The translations under genes were made by a program, and so were the position numbers. Below are positions 8,786 through 20,697 of a DNA stretch of 62,957 nucleotides, piece by piece; the first letter of the stretch is position 1, and the number at the start of each line of letters is the position of its first letter. This DNA comes from Sporosarcina sp. (GTDB lineage: Bacteria > Bacillota > Bacilli > Bacillales_A > Planococcaceae): positions 1 through 62,957 of the forward strand of contig JARIBI010000154.1 in NCBI GenBank assembly GCA_029257435.1, in the 5' to 3' direction. Below the pieces are notes generated by a model. That model was not told the origin of the DNA. It saw only the letters and a program-made list of their open reading frames with translations, and made no database searches.

Positions 8786-10941
8786 TCCATCACTTCCTCA
8801 TATCCTAGTTGGCGATAAATCTCTTCAATTACTTTTTGGGCAGCTACTGGAATGACGGTACCTGGACCGAATATTGCAGCGGCACCATTTTCCCTGAGAA
8901 ATTCATAATCCTGCGCAGGGATAACCCCTCCAACAATGACAAGAATATCAGGTCTTCCTATTTTCGCTAATTCAGTGCGCAGTGCGGGTACTAGCGTTTT
9001 GTGTCCAGCAGCGAGCGAACTGACCCCTATGACATGGACATCGTTTTCCGCAGCTTGCAGCGCTGTTTCTTCAGGAGTTTGGAACAGCGGGCCGATATCT
9101 ACATCGAACCCTAGATCTGCAAACGATGATGCGATGACTTTTGCACCGCGGTCATGGCCGTCTTGGCCCATTTTAGCGACTAGAATCCTCGGACGCCGCC
9201 CTTCGTTTTCCAAGAACTCATCTGTCATTGATTTCACTTCATCAATTTCTTCTGAGTTGGAGAAATTTTGACTGTACACACCGCTGACTGAACGAATGAC
9301 CGCTTTATGTCTGCCAGACACTTCTTCTATCGCATCAGAGATTTCGCCTATGGTAGCGCGCGCTCTAGCTGCATCTACTGCAAGCGCAAGTAAGTTACCA
9401 GTTCCTTCTTTAGCACTTTGAGTGAGTTGCGCGAGGATTTGTGCCACCAGCTGATCATCACGTTCTTCCTTCATTCGATGAATCCGGTCGATTTGCTTTT
9501 GACGGACTAACGTATTATCGATGTCTAAAATATCGATCGGTTCTTCCTGATCTAACCGGTATTTGTTCACACCCACAATCGTTTCACTTTTCGAATCGAT
9601 CTTCGCCTGTCGTTTGGCAGCGGCCTCTTCGATTTTCATTTTCGGAAGCCCCGTTTCAATCGCTTTTGCCATCCCGCCAAGTTCTTCGATTTCTTCGATT
9701 AATTCCCAAGCTTTGTCAACGAGCTCATTGGTAAGGGACTCAACGTAATAGGAGCCTCCCCACGGGTCAATTGTTTTCGTCATCATCGTCTCTTCTTGCA
9801 AAAACAGCTGAGTATTCCTTGCAATTCGTGCAGAGAAATCTGTAGGCAGTGCAATCGCTTCATCGAGCGCATTCGTGTGCAGCGATTGGGTATGACCCAT
9901 TACAGCCGCATTCGCTTCAATTAATGTGCGTGTTACATTGTTGAAAGGATCTTGTTCAGTTAAACTCCAGCCTGAAGTCTGTGAGTGAGCTCTAAGTGCC
10001 AAAGACTTTGAGTTTTTCGGTTCGAACGTTTTCATCATTTTTGCCCAAATAATCCGTGCTGCCCGCATCTTAGCAATCTCCATGAAATAATTCATGCCGA
10101 TTGCCCAGAAAAACGACAACCTCGGAGCAAATGAGTCAATGTCTATGCCGGCTTTCAACCCTGTTCGCACATATTCCAAACCGTCCGCAAGCGTATAGGC
10201 CAGTTCAATATCTGCCGTTGCACCCGCTTCTTGCATGTGATAACCAGAAATCGAAATCGAGTTGAACTTCGGCATATTCTTTGAGGTATAGTCAAAAATA
10301 TCAGCAATGATGCGCATCGACATTTCTGGAGGAAAAATATACGTATTGCGCACCATGTATTCTTTTAAAATATCATTTTGAATGGTGCCTGCAAGTTGCT
10401 CTGGAGTAACCCCTTGTTCTTCCGCAGCGACAATGTAAAATGCCATAATCGGTAAGACGGCACCGTTCATCGTCATTGATACGGACATCTGGTCTAGAGG
10501 GATTCCATCAAATAGGATTTTCATATCTTCAACTGAATCGATCGCAACTCCTGCTTTTCCTACATCTCCCGTTACACGCGGATGATCGGAATCATAACCG
10601 CGATGTGTCGCCAAATCGAAAGCTACGGACAAACCTTTTTGACCCATCGCAAGATTCCTTCGGTAAAACGCATTACTTTCTTCAGCAGTTGAAAACCCGG
10701 CATATTGACGGACAGTCCATGGGCGCGCGACATACATAGTCGGATACGGTCCTCTTGTATTCGGTGCGATCCCCGGAAAATCCCCCAGGTGATCAAGTCC
10801 TTCACTATCCGCAGAGGTATAGTGAGGTTTAACTAGAATCCCTTCATTTGTTAGAAATGATTCCGTGACATCGTCCTGACTAGATTCCGTTTTCTGAATC
10901 ACTTGCTTAATATCCACTTTGCTAAAATCAGGCTTTTTCAT
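8782..10941 (-). CDS. mcmA: Methylmalonyl-CoA mutase, large (B12-binding) subunit
   Basis: This 719-residue catalytic subunit converts methylmalonyl-CoA to succinyl-CoA. The N-terminal half is the TIM-barrel substrate domain ([20 protein letters not shown]). The C-terminal flavodoxin-like domain carries the cobalamin motif GQDGHDRG, whose His replaces the lower cobalt ligand, and [11 protein letters not shown]. Its ATG overlaps the mcmB stop by four bases (ATGA). It sits in mcmB-mcmA-meaB and completes the route from propionyl-CoA made by the bkd operon. Confidence 0.95.
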   Translation of the reverse strand: MKKPDFSKVDIKQVIQKTESSQDDVTESFLTNEGILVKPHYTSADSEGLDHLGDFPGIAPNTRGPYPTMYVARPWTVRQYAGFSTAEESNAFYRRNLAMGQKGLSVAFDLATHRGYDSDHPRVTGDVGKAGVAIDSVEDMKILFDGIPLDQMSVSMTMNGAVLPIMAFYIVAAEEQGVTPEQLAGTIQNDILKEYMVRNTYIFPPEMSMRIIADIFDYTSKNMPKFNSISISGYHMQEAGATADIELAYTLADGLEYVRTGLKAGIDIDSFAPRLSFFWAIGMNYFMEIAKMRAARIIWAKMMKTFEPKNSKSLALRAHSQTSGWSLTEQDPFNNVTRTLIEANAAVMGHTQSLHTNALDEAIALPTDFSARIARNTQLFLQEETMMTKTIDPWGGSYYVESLTNELVDKAWELIEEIEELGGMAKAIETGLPKMKIEEAAAKRQAKIDSKSETIVGVNKYRLDQEEPIDILDIDNTLVRQKQIDRIHRMKEERDDQLVAQILAQLTQSAKEGTGNLLALAVDAARARATIGEISDAIEEVSGRHKAVIRSVSGVYSQNFSNSEEIDEVKSMTDEFLENEGRRPRILVAKMGQDGHDRGAKVIASSFADLGFDVDIGPLFQTPEETALQAAENDVHVIGVSSLAAGHKTLVPALRTELAKIGRPDILVIVGGVIPAQDYEFLRENGAAAIFGPGTVIPVAAQKVIEEIYRQLGYEEVME

Positions 10942-12608
10942 GCTTCTGTACCTCCTTTACAGCGATTGAGGATTTGAGTAATCTTCTCTATACGATTTTG
11001 TCCGTTGTACACAAATCCATTTAGTCCCCTGGCCAGCCATTCGCTCGTTAGCTCTTCACTCACACGTCTAGCAACGTCCAATAGCAGACTTGCAGGCTTA
11101 TTCGCAATTAGGTCTGGAGTAACCTGTTCTGTCATATCTGGAGCAGCACAGACAATTGCATAGTCCGGTTTCTCAACACATAGCCATTCAATTGCAGAGG
11201 CGGCATCCGGAAACGCTGGACTATGCAGGGCAGTTAACCCGCCAGCTGCCAAAAATTCTGTTGCAAAATCGGTCCGGGGTTTATACGATTTCAAGCTTCC
11301 GAATACAAGGAGTCGAATATCAATCGGCTGTTCAGCTGCCTTTTTACGCAGTTCCTCAAATGGATAAGCTGCACGCGATGTTTCGATTCTACAAGCGTTG
11401 TCGGATACATTATGATTCTCTGGATCTGCATAGACACTTGTTCCTATCAAAGAAGTGACTCCAGTTGCAGCATCAGCTTTTCGTTCATCAGCAAGCTGTT
11501 GCAACTTACCAGACTGTAAGAAGACCTCTTTGCCGCCGCTTTCTTCAATCTCCAGGAATCGTTCCCATGCTTTTTGAACAAGTTCTTCTGTTAGCTGTTC
11601 GATGAAATACGAACCGCCGCCAGGATCGATGACTTTGTCAGCGTGAGTTTCTTCCCGGATAATAAGTTGTACATTTCGAGCATATCGGAGGGATTGAGCC
11701 GTATTCCCCGTTAACTCGTTATAAGGGTAGACCGTTAGCCAGTCCGCTCCGCCTAACACTGCAGAAAATGCGCTATTTCCTGCCCTTAGCAAGTTCACAT
11801 AAGGATCTATTTTAGAAAATGATCGCAGTGAAGTTACTCCAAATAAAGGTACAGGAGTTAACTCGTGTTCACCGTATGCACTGCTGAACAATTGCCATAA
11901 AGTACGGAACGCTCTAAATTTTGAGATTTCCATAAAGAAGTGGGTGTCTGCGGGAAATTTGAAAAAGACATTTTTCCTAAATTGATCAAAGGAAGGTGCT
12001 TCCGCTGCGTGATCAGCTGCTTCTGTTAATGCAATGGCAAGCTCAGTAACACTATCGGCTCCATCCATATGAAGAGATTCCAAATCAATACCCATTGTTC
12101 TGATTTGTTCATATCCTGAAGGCAGCTCAAATTCAGTAGCCAGCAAAAGACCTCTCACTATATTACGTTCATGAGACGATATCATCTCAAATACTTCAAG
12201 CAAACGATCTTGTGAACCAATGTGCATGAAGGCTATAGGATGCTGTTTCATTAGTTCAGCAAGAGCATGCAAGGAGGCATCGTCCCATTCAATCGACGTT
12301 CTACCTTCTATATAGATTGCTTCATTTCCCTTTTCGAGACTTTCAGACATCGAAGCAATCCACTCAGAGCCTGTACGTCCAGCTGCGGGCTGCGCGCTTA
12401 TCCATTTCCGTTGGCTCGGACGTATATTTTTATTTGACACGGGGGGTGCTGAATATAACGGATTAAGTGTGATTCCTTCTGCCGTCATTGTTTTAAGGGA
12501 GTTTACGGTCTTCCCTTTCAATGATTTCTCTGCTGCTTCTTCCCATTCGTTCCAATCTGGAAGTTCAAATCGCTGTTGCATCATGTTATGTATGTCAGAG
12601 CTGCTCAT
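10938..12608 (-). CDS. mcmB: Methylmalonyl-CoA mutase, small subunit
   Basis: This 556-residue protein is homologous to the large subunit ([29 protein letters not shown]) but is shorter. Its C-terminal domain lacks a DxHxxG cobalamin motif, as expected for the non-catalytic subunit of the heterodimeric enzyme. GGGAGGG precedes the ATG. It is the first gene of the mutase operon and follows the terminator of the bkd operon by about 60 bases. Confidence 0.9.
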   Translation of the reverse strand: MSSSDIHNMMQQRFELPDWNEWEEAAEKSLKGKTVNSLKTMTAEGITLNPLYSAPPVSNKNIRPSQRKWISAQPAAGRTGSEWIASMSESLEKGNEAIYIEGRTSIEWDDASLHALAELMKQHPIAFMHIGSQDRLLEVFEMISSHERNIVRGLLLATEFELPSGYEQIRTMGIDLESLHMDGADSVTELAIALTEAADHAAEAPSFDQFRKNVFFKFPADTHFFMEISKFRAFRTLWQLFSSAYGEHELTPVPLFGVTSLRSFSKIDPYVNLLRAGNSAFSAVLGGADWLTVYPYNELTGNTAQSLRYARNVQLIIREETHADKVIDPGGGSYFIEQLTEELVQKAWERFLEIEESGGKEVFLQSGKLQQLADERKADAATGVTSLIGTSVYADPENHNVSDNACRIETSRAAYPFEELRKKAAEQPIDIRLLVFGSLKSYKPRTDFATEFLAAGGLTALHSPAFPDAASAIEWLCVEKPDYAIVCAAPDMTEQVTPDLIANKPASLLLDVARRVSEELTSEWLARGLNGFVYNGQNRIEKITQILNRCKGGTEA

Positions 12609-12665
12609 TTAAAATCCCTCCCTGTATAACTGTTACCTCATAAGTGTACCTGAATTGGATCCTTT

Positions 12666-12715
12666 TTGAAAAGACAACCCCCACGTCCATTTCTTAATAT
12701 GGCCGAGGGGGTTGG
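12666..12715 (-). terminator. Terminator at the end of the bkd operon
   Basis: CAACCCCC and GGGGGTTG form a stem around a loop of about 23 bases, followed on the minus strand by TCTTTTC. The T tract is short, so some read-through into mcmB is possible. Confidence 0.55.
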
Positions 12716-12725
12716 TGTGTCTAAC

Positions 12726-14039
12726 TCAGTAGACAGATGTTGTTTCTGGTGTAACGTTTTCTAGTATTTCCTTTACACGTGCCAGGAAATGACCAGCTAC
12801 GAGTCCGTCTAATACACGGTGATCTAATGACAGACAAAGGTTAACCATATCACGAACACCGATCATGCCATTCTCCATAACAACTGGACGTTTAACAATC
12901 GATTCCACTTGGAGGATTGCTGCCTGCGGGTGATTAATGATCCCCATTGACTGAACAGAACCGAATGATCCTGTGTTATTTACAGTAAACGTACCGCCTT
13001 GCATTTCCTGTGATTTCAGTTTGCCAGAACGAACCTTTCCGGCAAGCTCTGTAATTTCACGGCCAATGCCTTTAATTGTTTTCTCATCCGCTTGTTGAAT
13101 TACTGGGACATACAATGCCTCATCAGTTGCTACAGCAATTGAAATGTTGATGTCTTTTTTCTGCACGATTTTGTCGCCAGCCCACATTGAATTCATCATC
13201 GGGAATTCTTTCAATGCTTGAGAAACTGCTTTGACGAAAAATGCGAAGTACGTTAAATTGAAGCCTTCTTTTTGCTTGAATTCTGCTTTCAATGAATCGC
13301 GGTATTTCACCATTTCTGTTACGTCAACCTCGATCATTGTCCATGCATGCGGTGCTTCGTGCTTAGACTTCAGCATATTGTTTGCGATTGCCCGACGAAC
13401 TCCAGTAACAGGAATTTCAAAATCACCTGCTGCAACAGGTACATTTGTTGCGCTTTGTGCGGCTGCACTCGAAGCCGGTGCCGCTGCTGGTGCAGGTTGC
13501 TGAACAGGGGCTGGTGCCTCAACAGCTGATTTAGGCTGCGGCTTTTCGCCACTATCAATAATTGCTTGGATGTCTTTACGTGTAATCCGACCATCACGTC
13601 CAGAACCATCGACATCCGCTAGGTTGATATCATGATCTTGGGAAAGACGAAGAACAGCTGGTGAGTAACGGCCCGCAGCAGCTCCCTTTTCTTTCTTCAC
13701 GGGACTGCTTGGTTTTTGTGAACCTTCTGCCGGCATTTCGTTCGCTGGCTCATTTTTTGCTGGTGCGGCTTCATGCTGGGCTGACTCGTTACTTCCGCCT
13801 GCAGTTTCCATCGTACAAACGACTTCACCTACAGCTACTGTTTGGCCTTCTTGGACAAGGATTTCTTTAATCGTCCCTGTGAATGATGAAGGCACTTCAG
13901 CTGTTACTTTATCTGTATTCACTTCTGCAAGGGAGTCATACTTCTCTACATGATCCCCGGGCTTTACAAGCCATTTTTCAATCGTACCTTCTGTAACACT
14001 CTCGCCGAGTTGAGGCATTTTAATGGATTCAATTGCCAC
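12726..14039 (-). CDS. bkdB: Branched-chain keto-acid dehydrogenase E2 (lipoyl acyltransferase)
   Basis: This 437-residue core subunit transfers the acyl group to CoA. The N-terminal lipoyl domain has NTDKVTAEV with the lipoylated Lys at about 44. An Ala/Pro/Gln-rich linker, a subunit-binding domain (YSPAVLRLSQDHDINL) and the catalytic domain ending in LSLDHRVLDGL (active-site His) follow. It is the last gene of the operon, and the terminator lies just beyond its stop codon. Confidence 0.94.
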   Translation of the reverse strand: MAIESIKMPQLGESVTEGTIEKWLVKPGDHVEKYDSLAEVNTDKVTAEVPSSFTGTIKEILVQEGQTVAVGEVVCTMETAGGSNESAQHEAAPAKNEPANEMPAEGSQKPSSPVKKEKGAAAGRYSPAVLRLSQDHDINLADVDGSGRDGRITRKDIQAIIDSGEKPQPKSAVEAPAPVQQPAPAAAPASSAAAQSATNVPVAAGDFEIPVTGVRRAIANNMLKSKHEAPHAWTMIEVDVTEMVKYRDSLKAEFKQKEGFNLTYFAFFVKAVSQALKEFPMMNSMWAGDKIVQKKDINISIAVATDEALYVPVIQQADEKTIKGIGREITELAGKVRSGKLKSQEMQGGTFTVNNTGSFGSVQSMGIINHPQAAILQVESIVKRPVVMENGMIGVRDMVNLCLSLDHRVLDGLVAGHFLARVKEILENVTPETTSVY

Positions 14040-14060
14040 TAGATTTCCCTCCGTTCATTA

Positions 14061-15044
14061 TTAAAATTCAGCTAGTTCGCGTGCTGCTTTTTCTACTTTA
14101 TCCGGATTTACCATAAAGAACTTCTCCATTGTCGGTGCGTACGGCATTGCAGGTACATCTGGTCCAGCAAGACGTTGAATCGGAGCGTCCAGATCGAATA
14201 AGCAGTTTTCTGAAATAATCGCTGCCACTTCGCTTATGATGCTGCCTTCTTTGTTGTCTTCTGTAACAAGAAGAACTTTCCCTGTCTTTTTAGCCGCTTC
14301 AATGATCGCTTCTTTATCCAGTGGATAAATTGTTCTCAGGTCAAGAATGTGTGCTGAAATCCCGTCTTCAGCAAGACGCTCTGCAGCTTGCAGCGCAAAG
14401 TGGACACAAAGACCATATGTGATAATCGTAATGTCTTCGCCTTCGCGTTTTACATCTGCCTTACCAATTTCAATTACATATTCTTCTTCAGGCACCTCGC
14501 CTTTGATAAGACGATATGCACGTTTATGCTCAAAGAACAAAACCGGATCTTCATCGCGGATTGCTGCTTTTAAAAGACCTTTTGCATCATATGGTGTGGA
14601 TGGAATGACAATTTTAAGGCCAGGAGTTCCTGCAAACATCGATTCCACAGATTGTGAATGGTAAAGGGCTCCGTGAACACCACCGCCGAACGGTGCGCGA
14701 ACAACTAACGGACAAGACCAGTCATTGTTTGAACGATAGCGGATTTTAGCTGCTTCCGAAACAATTTGGTTCACTGCCGGCATAATGAAATCTGCGAACT
14801 GCATTTCAGCGATCGGACGCATACCGTACATTGCTGCACCAATTGCAACACCTGCGATTGCCGATTCAGCAAGTGGTGTATCGAGTGCACGGTATTCACC
14901 GTATTTATCGTATAAACCTGTTGTCGCTTTGAAAACGCCGCCTTTACGGCCTACGTCTTCTCCCATTACGAAAACGTTTTCGTCACGTTCCATCTCTTCT
15001 GCCATAGCACTTGTAATTGCATCGATATATGAAATTACCGCCAT
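14061..15044 (-). CDS. bkdAB: Branched-chain keto-acid dehydrogenase E1 beta
   Basis: This 327-residue transketolase-like beta chain forms the thiamine-dependent decarboxylase with E1 alpha. Typical segments are FVMGEDVGRKGGVFKAT, PLAESAIAGVAIGAA and VRAPFGGGVHGALYHSQS. Its ATG shares one base with the stop of E1 alpha (TGATG), so the two chains are translationally coupled in equal amounts. Confidence 0.95.
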   Translation of the reverse strand: MAVISYIDAITSAMAEEMERDENVFVMGEDVGRKGGVFKATTGLYDKYGEYRALDTPLAESAIAGVAIGAAMYGMRPIAEMQFADFIMPAVNQIVSEAAKIRYRSNNDWSCPLVVRAPFGGGVHGALYHSQSVESMFAGTPGLKIVIPSTPYDAKGLLKAAIRDEDPVLFFEHKRAYRLIKGEVPEEEYVIEIGKADVKREGEDITIITYGLCVHFALQAAERLAEDGISAHILDLRTIYPLDKEAIIEAAKKTGKVLLVTEDNKEGSIISEVAAIISENCLFDLDAPIQRLAGPDVPAMPYAPTMEKFFMVNPDKVEKAARELAEF

Positions 15045-16051
15045 CAGTCGTTCCCTCCTTGTTCCGCATATACGTGACGAAGTGCATACTCTGCATCTGC
15101 GTATGGAGCTGCCTCTGCATAATCTGTTGCTTCGTTCACTTGCTTCATAATCCGCTCTTCGATTTCGCTATTCAGCTCATCTGTAAGCACACCAGCTTCT
15201 TTCAAATAATTAGCAAACTTAGGGATTGGATCGAGTTTGCGCTCTGTTTCCAACTCTTCAGCATCACGATATAAACGGTGATCATCATCAGATGAGTGAG
15301 CCGTCAAGCGATAACATACTGCTTCGACGAGACTTGGTCCATCCCCTCGTCGTGCTCTGTCTGCCGCCTCTTTCACAACTTTATAGACTTCAAGCGGATC
15401 TGTTCCGTCGACTGTTGTACCAGGCATGCCATAACCAGCTGCACGATCTGCTACATGTTCACAAGCAAGTTGCTTCTCAACAGGAACTGAAATTGCGTAT
15501 TTATTGTTTTCTACCATCACAACAGTAGGTAATTTGTGTACGCCTGCAAAGTTCATACCCTCGTGGAAATCTCCTTGGTTAGAAGACCCTTCCCCAAGCG
15601 TTGTAAATGTAATGAAATCTTCGCCTTTAATCTTCGCTGCAAGTGCAACCCCTACTGCGTGCGGCAGCTGTGTCGTTACAGGTGAAGAACCTGTCAAAAT
15701 ACGATTCTTGCGCTGTCCGAAGTGACCTGGCATCTGGCGTCCGCCAGAGTTCGGATCTTCAGCTTTTGCAAATGCCGAAAGCATCAAATCTTTAGGTGTC
15801 ATACCAAAATGCAAGACTACTCCCATATCACGGTAATAAGGTGCAGTCCAATCTTTTTCTTTATCGAGTGCATAAGCGGCTCCGACTTGAGCTGCTTCTT
15901 GTCCTTGACAAGAGATAACGAATGGAACCTTACCTGCACGATTAAGGAGCCACATGCGCTCATCTATTTTTCGAGCCATTAACATTGTTTCATAAATTTG
16001 TAATACATCATCATTCGTGAGCCCAAGCTCTTCGTGGCGGTTTGTTGCCAT
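15044..16051 (-). CDS. bkdAA: Branched-chain keto-acid dehydrogenase E1 alpha
   Basis: This 335-residue thiamine pyrophosphate-binding alpha chain decarboxylates the keto acids from Val, Leu and Ile. The cofactor motif begins LGEGSSNQGDFHEGMNFAGV and ends at VENNKYAIS; HSSDDDHRLYRD is the usual regulatory loop. The ATG at 16049-16051 is preceded by AAAGGGGG; a longer frame overlapping lpdV lacks support. Confidence 0.95.
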   Translation of the reverse strand: MATNRHEELGLTNDDVLQIYETMLMARKIDERMWLLNRAGKVPFVISCQGQEAAQVGAAYALDKEKDWTAPYYRDMGVVLHFGMTPKDLMLSAFAKAEDPNSGGRQMPGHFGQRKNRILTGSSPVTTQLPHAVGVALAAKIKGEDFITFTTLGEGSSNQGDFHEGMNFAGVHKLPTVVMVENNKYAISVPVEKQLACEHVADRAAGYGMPGTTVDGTDPLEVYKVVKEAADRARRGDGPSLVEAVCYRLTAHSSDDDHRLYRDAEELETERKLDPIPKFANYLKEAGVLTDELNSEIEERIMKQVNEATDYAEAAPYADAEYALRHVYAEQGGND

Positions 16052-16067
16052 GATTATTTCCCCCTTT

Positions 16068-17495
16068 TTACATGTGGATTGCTTTACCATCTACAGCTAA
16101 TGCCGCTTCACCAATCACTTCTGAAAGTGATGGATGTGGATGAATCGTTTCTGCAACTTCCCAAGGCGTTGCATCTAATACCATAGCTAAACCTGCTTCA
16201 GAGATCATGTCTGTAACGCCGGTACCAATCATGTGTACACCGAGAATATCATCAGTTTTTTCATCCGCAACAATTTTCACAAAGCCGTCTGCTTTTCCAT
16301 TCACCAGTGCTTTACCTACCGCTTGGAATGGGAATTTACCGGTTTTTACAGTGAAACCGCGATCTTTCGCCTGTTTTTCGGTGATGCCTACGCTTGCTGC
16401 TTCAGGACTTGAATAGATACAACGTGAGATTTTTTCATAATCCATAGGCTCTGGGGTGTTATTCGCGATATGTTCAATTGCAGCAATTCCTTCGTGAGAG
16501 GCAACGTGTGCCAGTTGAAGTCCGCCGATACAATCTCCAATCGCATAGATATGGCTTTCTTTTGTTTGGAACGTCGGACGTGTTTTGATATAACCCTTTT
16601 CGATTTCAATTTCCGTATTTTCAATGCCGATACCTTCTGTATTCGCTTGACGGCCAACTGAAACTAAAACTTTTTCTGCAGTGAAGCTTTGAGCAGCATC
16701 TCCAATTTCTGCTGATATGGTGACATTTTCTGAAGTTTTTTCAACTGTTTCAGGAAGAACTTTTGCGCCTGTGACGAACTTGATGCCTTTTTTCTCAAGA
16801 AGTTTCTTCATCTCTTTAGAAATGTCCTCATCTTCAGTTGGCAGAATTCGATCTGCATACTCCACAACAGTAATGTCAACACCGAAATCGTTCAGCATAG
16901 AAGCCCATTCGATTCCAATGACGCCGCCTCCGATGATTAACATAGAAGAGGGCAATGATTCAAGAGCAAGTGCGCCATCTGAAGATAGAATTTGCTGTTC
17001 ATCCAACTCAAGACCTGGCAATGTTCTAGGACGTGACCCAGTAGCAAGGACAAGGTTTTTCAAGATGAGCATTTCATTCTCTTCACCGTTGTTCATTTCA
17101 ACTGAGATCGTTCCAGGCATTGGGGAGAAGATGGATGGCCCAAGCATTCTGCCTGTTCCTTCATAGACATCGATCTTGCCCTTTTTCATGAGCCCTTGCA
17201 CGCCTTTATAAAGTTGGTCGACAATAGACTTCTTTCTTTCTTGGACAGCTGAGAAATTAAGAGTAACTCCTTCTATTTCAACACCGAAGCTTTGGGCTTT
17301 TTCCTTCGTCAGCTGATAAACTTCTGCGCTTTTCAACAACGCTTTACTAGGAATACACCCTTTATGTAAGCACGTACCGCCTAATTTCCCTTTTTCAACG
17401 AGCGCTGTTTTCAGACCTAATTGTGCAGAACGAATGGCAGCGACATATCCGCCTGTTCCACCGCCAAGAATTACTACATCATACTCTTGAGCCAA
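16068..17495 (-). CDS. lpdV: Dihydrolipoamide dehydrogenase E3 of the bkd complex
   Basis: This 475-residue flavoprotein reoxidises the lipoyl groups of E2 with NAD. FAD-binding [13 protein letters not shown], the redox disulfide in [13 protein letters not shown], the NAD-binding [11 protein letters not shown] and the C-terminal catalytic HPHPSLSE are all present. It overlaps buk by 17 bases. Confidence 0.95.
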   Translation of the reverse strand: MAQEYDVVILGGGTGGYVAAIRSAQLGLKTALVEKGKLGGTCLHKGCIPSKALLKSAEVYQLTKEKAQSFGVEIEGVTLNFSAVQERKKSIVDQLYKGVQGLMKKGKIDVYEGTGRMLGPSIFSPMPGTISVEMNNGEENEMLILKNLVLATGSRPRTLPGLELDEQQILSSDGALALESLPSSMLIIGGGVIGIEWASMLNDFGVDITVVEYADRILPTEDEDISKEMKKLLEKKGIKFVTGAKVLPETVEKTSENVTISAEIGDAAQSFTAEKVLVSVGRQANTEGIGIENTEIEIEKGYIKTRPTFQTKESHIYAIGDCIGGLQLAHVASHEGIAAIEHIANNTPEPMDYEKISRCIYSSPEAASVGITEKQAKDRGFTVKTGKFPFQAVGKALVNGKADGFVKIVADEKTDDILGVHMIGTGVTDMISEAGLAMVLDATPWEVAETIHPHPSLSEVIGEAALAVDGKAIHM

Positions 17496-18609
17496 TGTGA
17501 TCAGCCTCCATTTCCATGTTTGTCTGTCCTAATGGATATTCTTTTGCTTTTTCTTCCCCGGTAAGAACACGGATTGCCCCTTCCGCAAGGGCTTGCAATT
17601 CGTCTTCCCCCGGATAGACAACTACTTCTGCTATCCAGTTCACATATCTTTGGATCTCTTCGGTAAACTCTTTACCGTATGCAAGTCCACCCGTTAAAAT
17701 TATGGCATCTACGTTGCCTTTCAAGACTGATGCTGCACTGCCGATTTCCTTCGCGACTTGATAGGCCATAGCGCTGTAAACTTCTTTTGCACGTTCGTCC
17801 CCGGCTGCAATTCGTTTTTCGACTTGAACGGCATCATTGGTACCAAGATACCCTGTCATACCGCCTTTGCCGACGAGCATTTCCATGATCTCTTGCCGAT
17901 AAAACTTTCCCGAGAAACAGATATCGACTAAATCACCTGCAGGAACTGTACCTGCACGTTCTGGACTAAAGGGACCGTCACCATGAAGTCCGTTATTCAC
18001 GTCAATAACTTTTCCATGATGATGAACGCCAACAGTAATCCCGCCACCCATGTGTGTCACAATCAGTTTAAGGTTCTCATACTTTTTCCCAGTATGCAGC
18101 GCATATCTTCTAGCGACTGCTTTTTGGTTCAATGCATGAAAAATTGAATGCCGCTCCAATAAGTTGAATCCTGAAACTCTTGCTAAAGGCTGCAGTTCAT
18201 CTACTACGACTGGATCCACAATGTAGGCGGGAATATTCGCTTCTGCAGCAATTTCATTCGCAAGGATCCCACCCAAGTTGGATGCATGCTGACCTGCATA
18301 TCCTTTCCGCAAATCTTCAAGCATCGCTTCGTTCACGGGATACGTGCCTCCAGCAATCGGACGCAGCAAACCGCCGCGCCCGCAAACTGCAGATAGTGAG
18401 GATAGATCAATTTTATGATGTTTTAGCTCTTCCATAATCATCGACTTACGAAATTCGTACTGCGCTGTGATAGAAGCAAACTGGGCAAGTTGTTCAGTGG
18501 AATGACGCAATGTCTCTTCCATGACGAGTTGATCATTATCGAACACGCCAATTTTTGTAGAGGTAGAGCCAGGATTGATCGTCAAAATTCTAGCAATTCC
18601 ATGGTGCAC
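17479..18609 (-). CDS. buk: Butyrate kinase (branched-chain)
   Basis: This 376-residue acetokinase-family enzyme phosphorylates short or branched fatty acids, or makes ATP from their acyl phosphates. The phosphate-binding segment [16 protein letters not shown] lies at the start, and [13 protein letters not shown] and [12 protein letters not shown] follow. It begins with GTG, preceded by AAAGGAGA. With ptb it makes a route from the branched acyl-CoA to the free acid with ATP gain. Confidence 0.94.
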   Translation of the reverse strand: MHHGIARILTINPGSTSTKIGVFDNDQLVMEETLRHSTEQLAQFASITAQYEFRKSMIMEELKHHKIDLSSLSAVCGRGGLLRPIAGGTYPVNEAMLEDLRKGYAGQHASNLGGILANEIAAEANIPAYIVDPVVVDELQPLARVSGFNLLERHSIFHALNQKAVARRYALHTGKKYENLKLIVTHMGGGITVGVHHHGKVIDVNNGLHGDGPFSPERAGTVPAGDLVDICFSGKFYRQEIMEMLVGKGGMTGYLGTNDAVQVEKRIAAGDERAKEVYSAMAYQVAKEIGSAASVLKGNVDAIILTGGLAYGKEFTEEIQRYVNWIAEVVVYPGEDELQALAEGAIRVLTGEEKAKEYPLGQTNMEMEADHIGSRV

Positions 18610-18646
18610 AAGTATCGTCTCCTTTCACGGCACAGCTCAAAGTACC

Positions 18647-19744
18647 TTATCGACGATTTGAGAGTACGCTTTTTTCTTTTTGTAGAAATGAGTTGCGTGC
18701 TTTTGAAACTCGTTCAATGCGCTCTTCAGCCAAACGGTCTGCCGCTACATATGAAGGAATGTTGTCACGCTTAGAAATCGCGAAGATTTTTTCAATTGTA
18801 TCGTAGATCGTGTTGACCTTTTTCAATGCACGCTCACGGTTATATCCGTCCAATTCGTCCGCTACGTTAATAACTCCGCCTGAATTGATGACGTAATCTG
18901 GTGCATATACAAGTCCCATTTCGTGGATCTTGTCTCCGTGTTCAGGATTTTTCAATTGGTTGTTAGCAGATCCTGCAATCACTTTTGCCTTCAATTGTGG
19001 AATCGTTTCATCATTGATAACTGCTCCAAGTGCACATGGGGAGAAGATGTCTGCTTCTACGCCATAGATTTCGTTAATGCCAACAGCTGTTGCTCCAAAG
19101 TTGTCTACTGCACGTTGAACTGCTTCTTCGTTAATATCTGTAACAATCAATTTAGCGCCTTCTTCATGAAGGTATTCGCACATTGTGTAGGCAACATTCC
19201 CCACACCTTGTACTGCAATTGTTTTACCTTTAAGGGAATCGTCGCCAAAAGCTTCTTTAGCTGCTGCTTTCATTCCTACATAAACTCCAAGTGCAGTGAC
19301 AGGTGATGGGTTGCCTGAAGAACCAAATTCAGCTGATACACCTGTTACGTAATCTGTTTCAAGGTGGATAAGATCCATATCTTCTTCAGTTGTACCTACG
19401 TCTTCAGCAGTAATGTAGCGACCGTTCAGTCCTTCGATGAAGCGGCCGAATGCACGGAACAATTCATCGTTCTTGTCTGTTTTAGGGTTACCCATGATAA
19501 CTGCTTTACCTCCGCCAAGGTTGAGTCCGGCAGCTGCATTTTTGTAAGTCATACCGCGTGCAAGGCGAAGAGCATCTTCAATTGCTTCTTCTTCGCTGTT
19601 ATATGTCCACATACGAGTTCCGCCTAACGCAGGTCCAAGTGTCGTATCGTGAATAGCGATGAATGCTTTTAGTCCAGTTGTTTTGTCTTGGCAGATCACC
19701 AATTGCTCGTAGTCGTAAGTTTCCATGTATTTGATAATTTCCAT
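18647..19744 (-). CDS. bcd: Leucine dehydrogenase
   Basis: This 365-residue NAD-dependent enzyme deaminates Leu, Val and Ile to keto acids for the downstream dehydrogenase. The substrate segment [10 protein letters not shown], the catalytic Lys in [11 protein letters not shown] and the nucleotide-binding VQGVGNVAY are visible. The ATG at 19742-19744 follows GGAGG at normal spacing; a frame starting five codons earlier would contain that ribosome binding site. Confidence 0.95.
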   Translation of the reverse strand: MEIIKYMETYDYEQLVICQDKTTGLKAFIAIHDTTLGPALGGTRMWTYNSEEEAIEDALRLARGMTYKNAAAGLNLGGGKAVIMGNPKTDKNDELFRAFGRFIEGLNGRYITAEDVGTTEEDMDLIHLETDYVTGVSAEFGSSGNPSPVTALGVYVGMKAAAKEAFGDDSLKGKTIAVQGVGNVAYTMCEYLHEEGAKLIVTDINEEAVQRAVDNFGATAVGINEIYGVEADIFSPCALGAVINDETIPQLKAKVIAGSANNQLKNPEHGDKIHEMGLVYAPDYVINSGGVINVADELDGYNRERALKKVNTIYDTIEKIFAISKRDNIPSYVAADRLAEERIERVSKARNSFLQKEKSVLSNRR

Positions 19745-19767
19745 TTGTAATTCCTCCAATTATTCAA

Positions 19768-20679
19768 TCAGTTTTTACTCACTAATAATGCAAGTGCTAG
19801 TGAATGTAGTTTCGTTTCAGCATTGTCCGCCCGTGATGTAACAACGATTGGAGCGGATGCCCCTTGAATGATTCCCCCTACTTTCGCACGAGCGAAATAG
19901 GTTAATGATTTGTAGAGTATGTTACCAGCTTCCAAATTGGGGGCCACTAAAATATCCGCTTTTCCTGCTGCTGGACCTGATAGTCCTTTATGTTGCGCGG
20001 CTTCAGGTGAAATCGCATTATCCAATGCCATAGGACCTTCCACAATACATTTTTCCAACTGTCCTCGCTGATTCATCATCGTCAAGGAAGCTGCATCCAA
20101 TGTCGCTTGCATCGCGGGGTTTACAGATTCGACTGAAGCCAGCGGAACAACAACTGGCATTTCCACCCCGCACGCCCTAGCAACCGTTACCGCGTTCTGA
20201 ATGATTTGTGCTTTAACCTGCAGATCCGGTAAGATACTCATGGCTGAATCAGTAACGAAGTACAGTTTTTCAAAACTTGGGATTTCAAATACTGCTACGT
20301 GAGAGAGGACGTTTCCAGTTCTCAAACCTGCATCTTTACGCAGTGCAACTTTCATCAATGCTGCCGTAGGGAGATTTCCTTTCATTAGCACTTGTGCTTC
20401 TCCAGAAGAAACTGCATCTACCGCTAATTGTGCTGCATGCTGAGTTCCATTACAATCTACGAGCTCAATATCTGGATGATCGGCGAGCTGCGGGTACTTC
20501 TCTTGTATTGTTTCGAGTAGCTGGTATTTATTATCGTAAAGCTTGAACGTCGCCAGTCCCCTGGAAATTGCAAGTTCAACAGATTCCAAAACATCCGCAT
20601 CTGCGGCACAAGCAACAGCTGTGCACGGCCTGTCAGATAATGCGGCCGCCTGTTGTACAAGTTCTGATAGAGTATTCAT
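19768..20679 (-). CDS. ptb: Phosphate butyryltransferase (branched-chain)
   Basis: This 303-residue enzyme of the phosphate acetyl/butyryltransferase family exchanges CoA and phosphate on butyryl and branched acyl groups. Recognisable segments are LMKGNLPTAALMKVAL and LSGPAAGKADILVAPNLEAGNI. It starts 18 bases after bkdR with only a weak ribosome binding site (GGTGATGAG). There is thus almost no room for a separate promoter between bkdR and ptb, unlike in B. subtilis. Confidence 0.94.
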   Translation of the reverse strand: MNTLSELVQQAAALSDRPCTAVACAADADVLESVELAISRGLATFKLYDNKYQLLETIQEKYPQLADHPDIELVDCNGTQHAAQLAVDAVSSGEAQVLMKGNLPTAALMKVALRKDAGLRTGNVLSHVAVFEIPSFEKLYFVTDSAMSILPDLQVKAQIIQNAVTVARACGVEMPVVVPLASVESVNPAMQATLDAASLTMMNQRGQLEKCIVEGPMALDNAISPEAAQHKGLSGPAAGKADILVAPNLEAGNILYKSLTYFARAKVGGIIQGASAPIVVTSRADNAETKLHSLALALLVSKN

Positions 20680-20697
20680 CTCATCACCGCACTTTCG

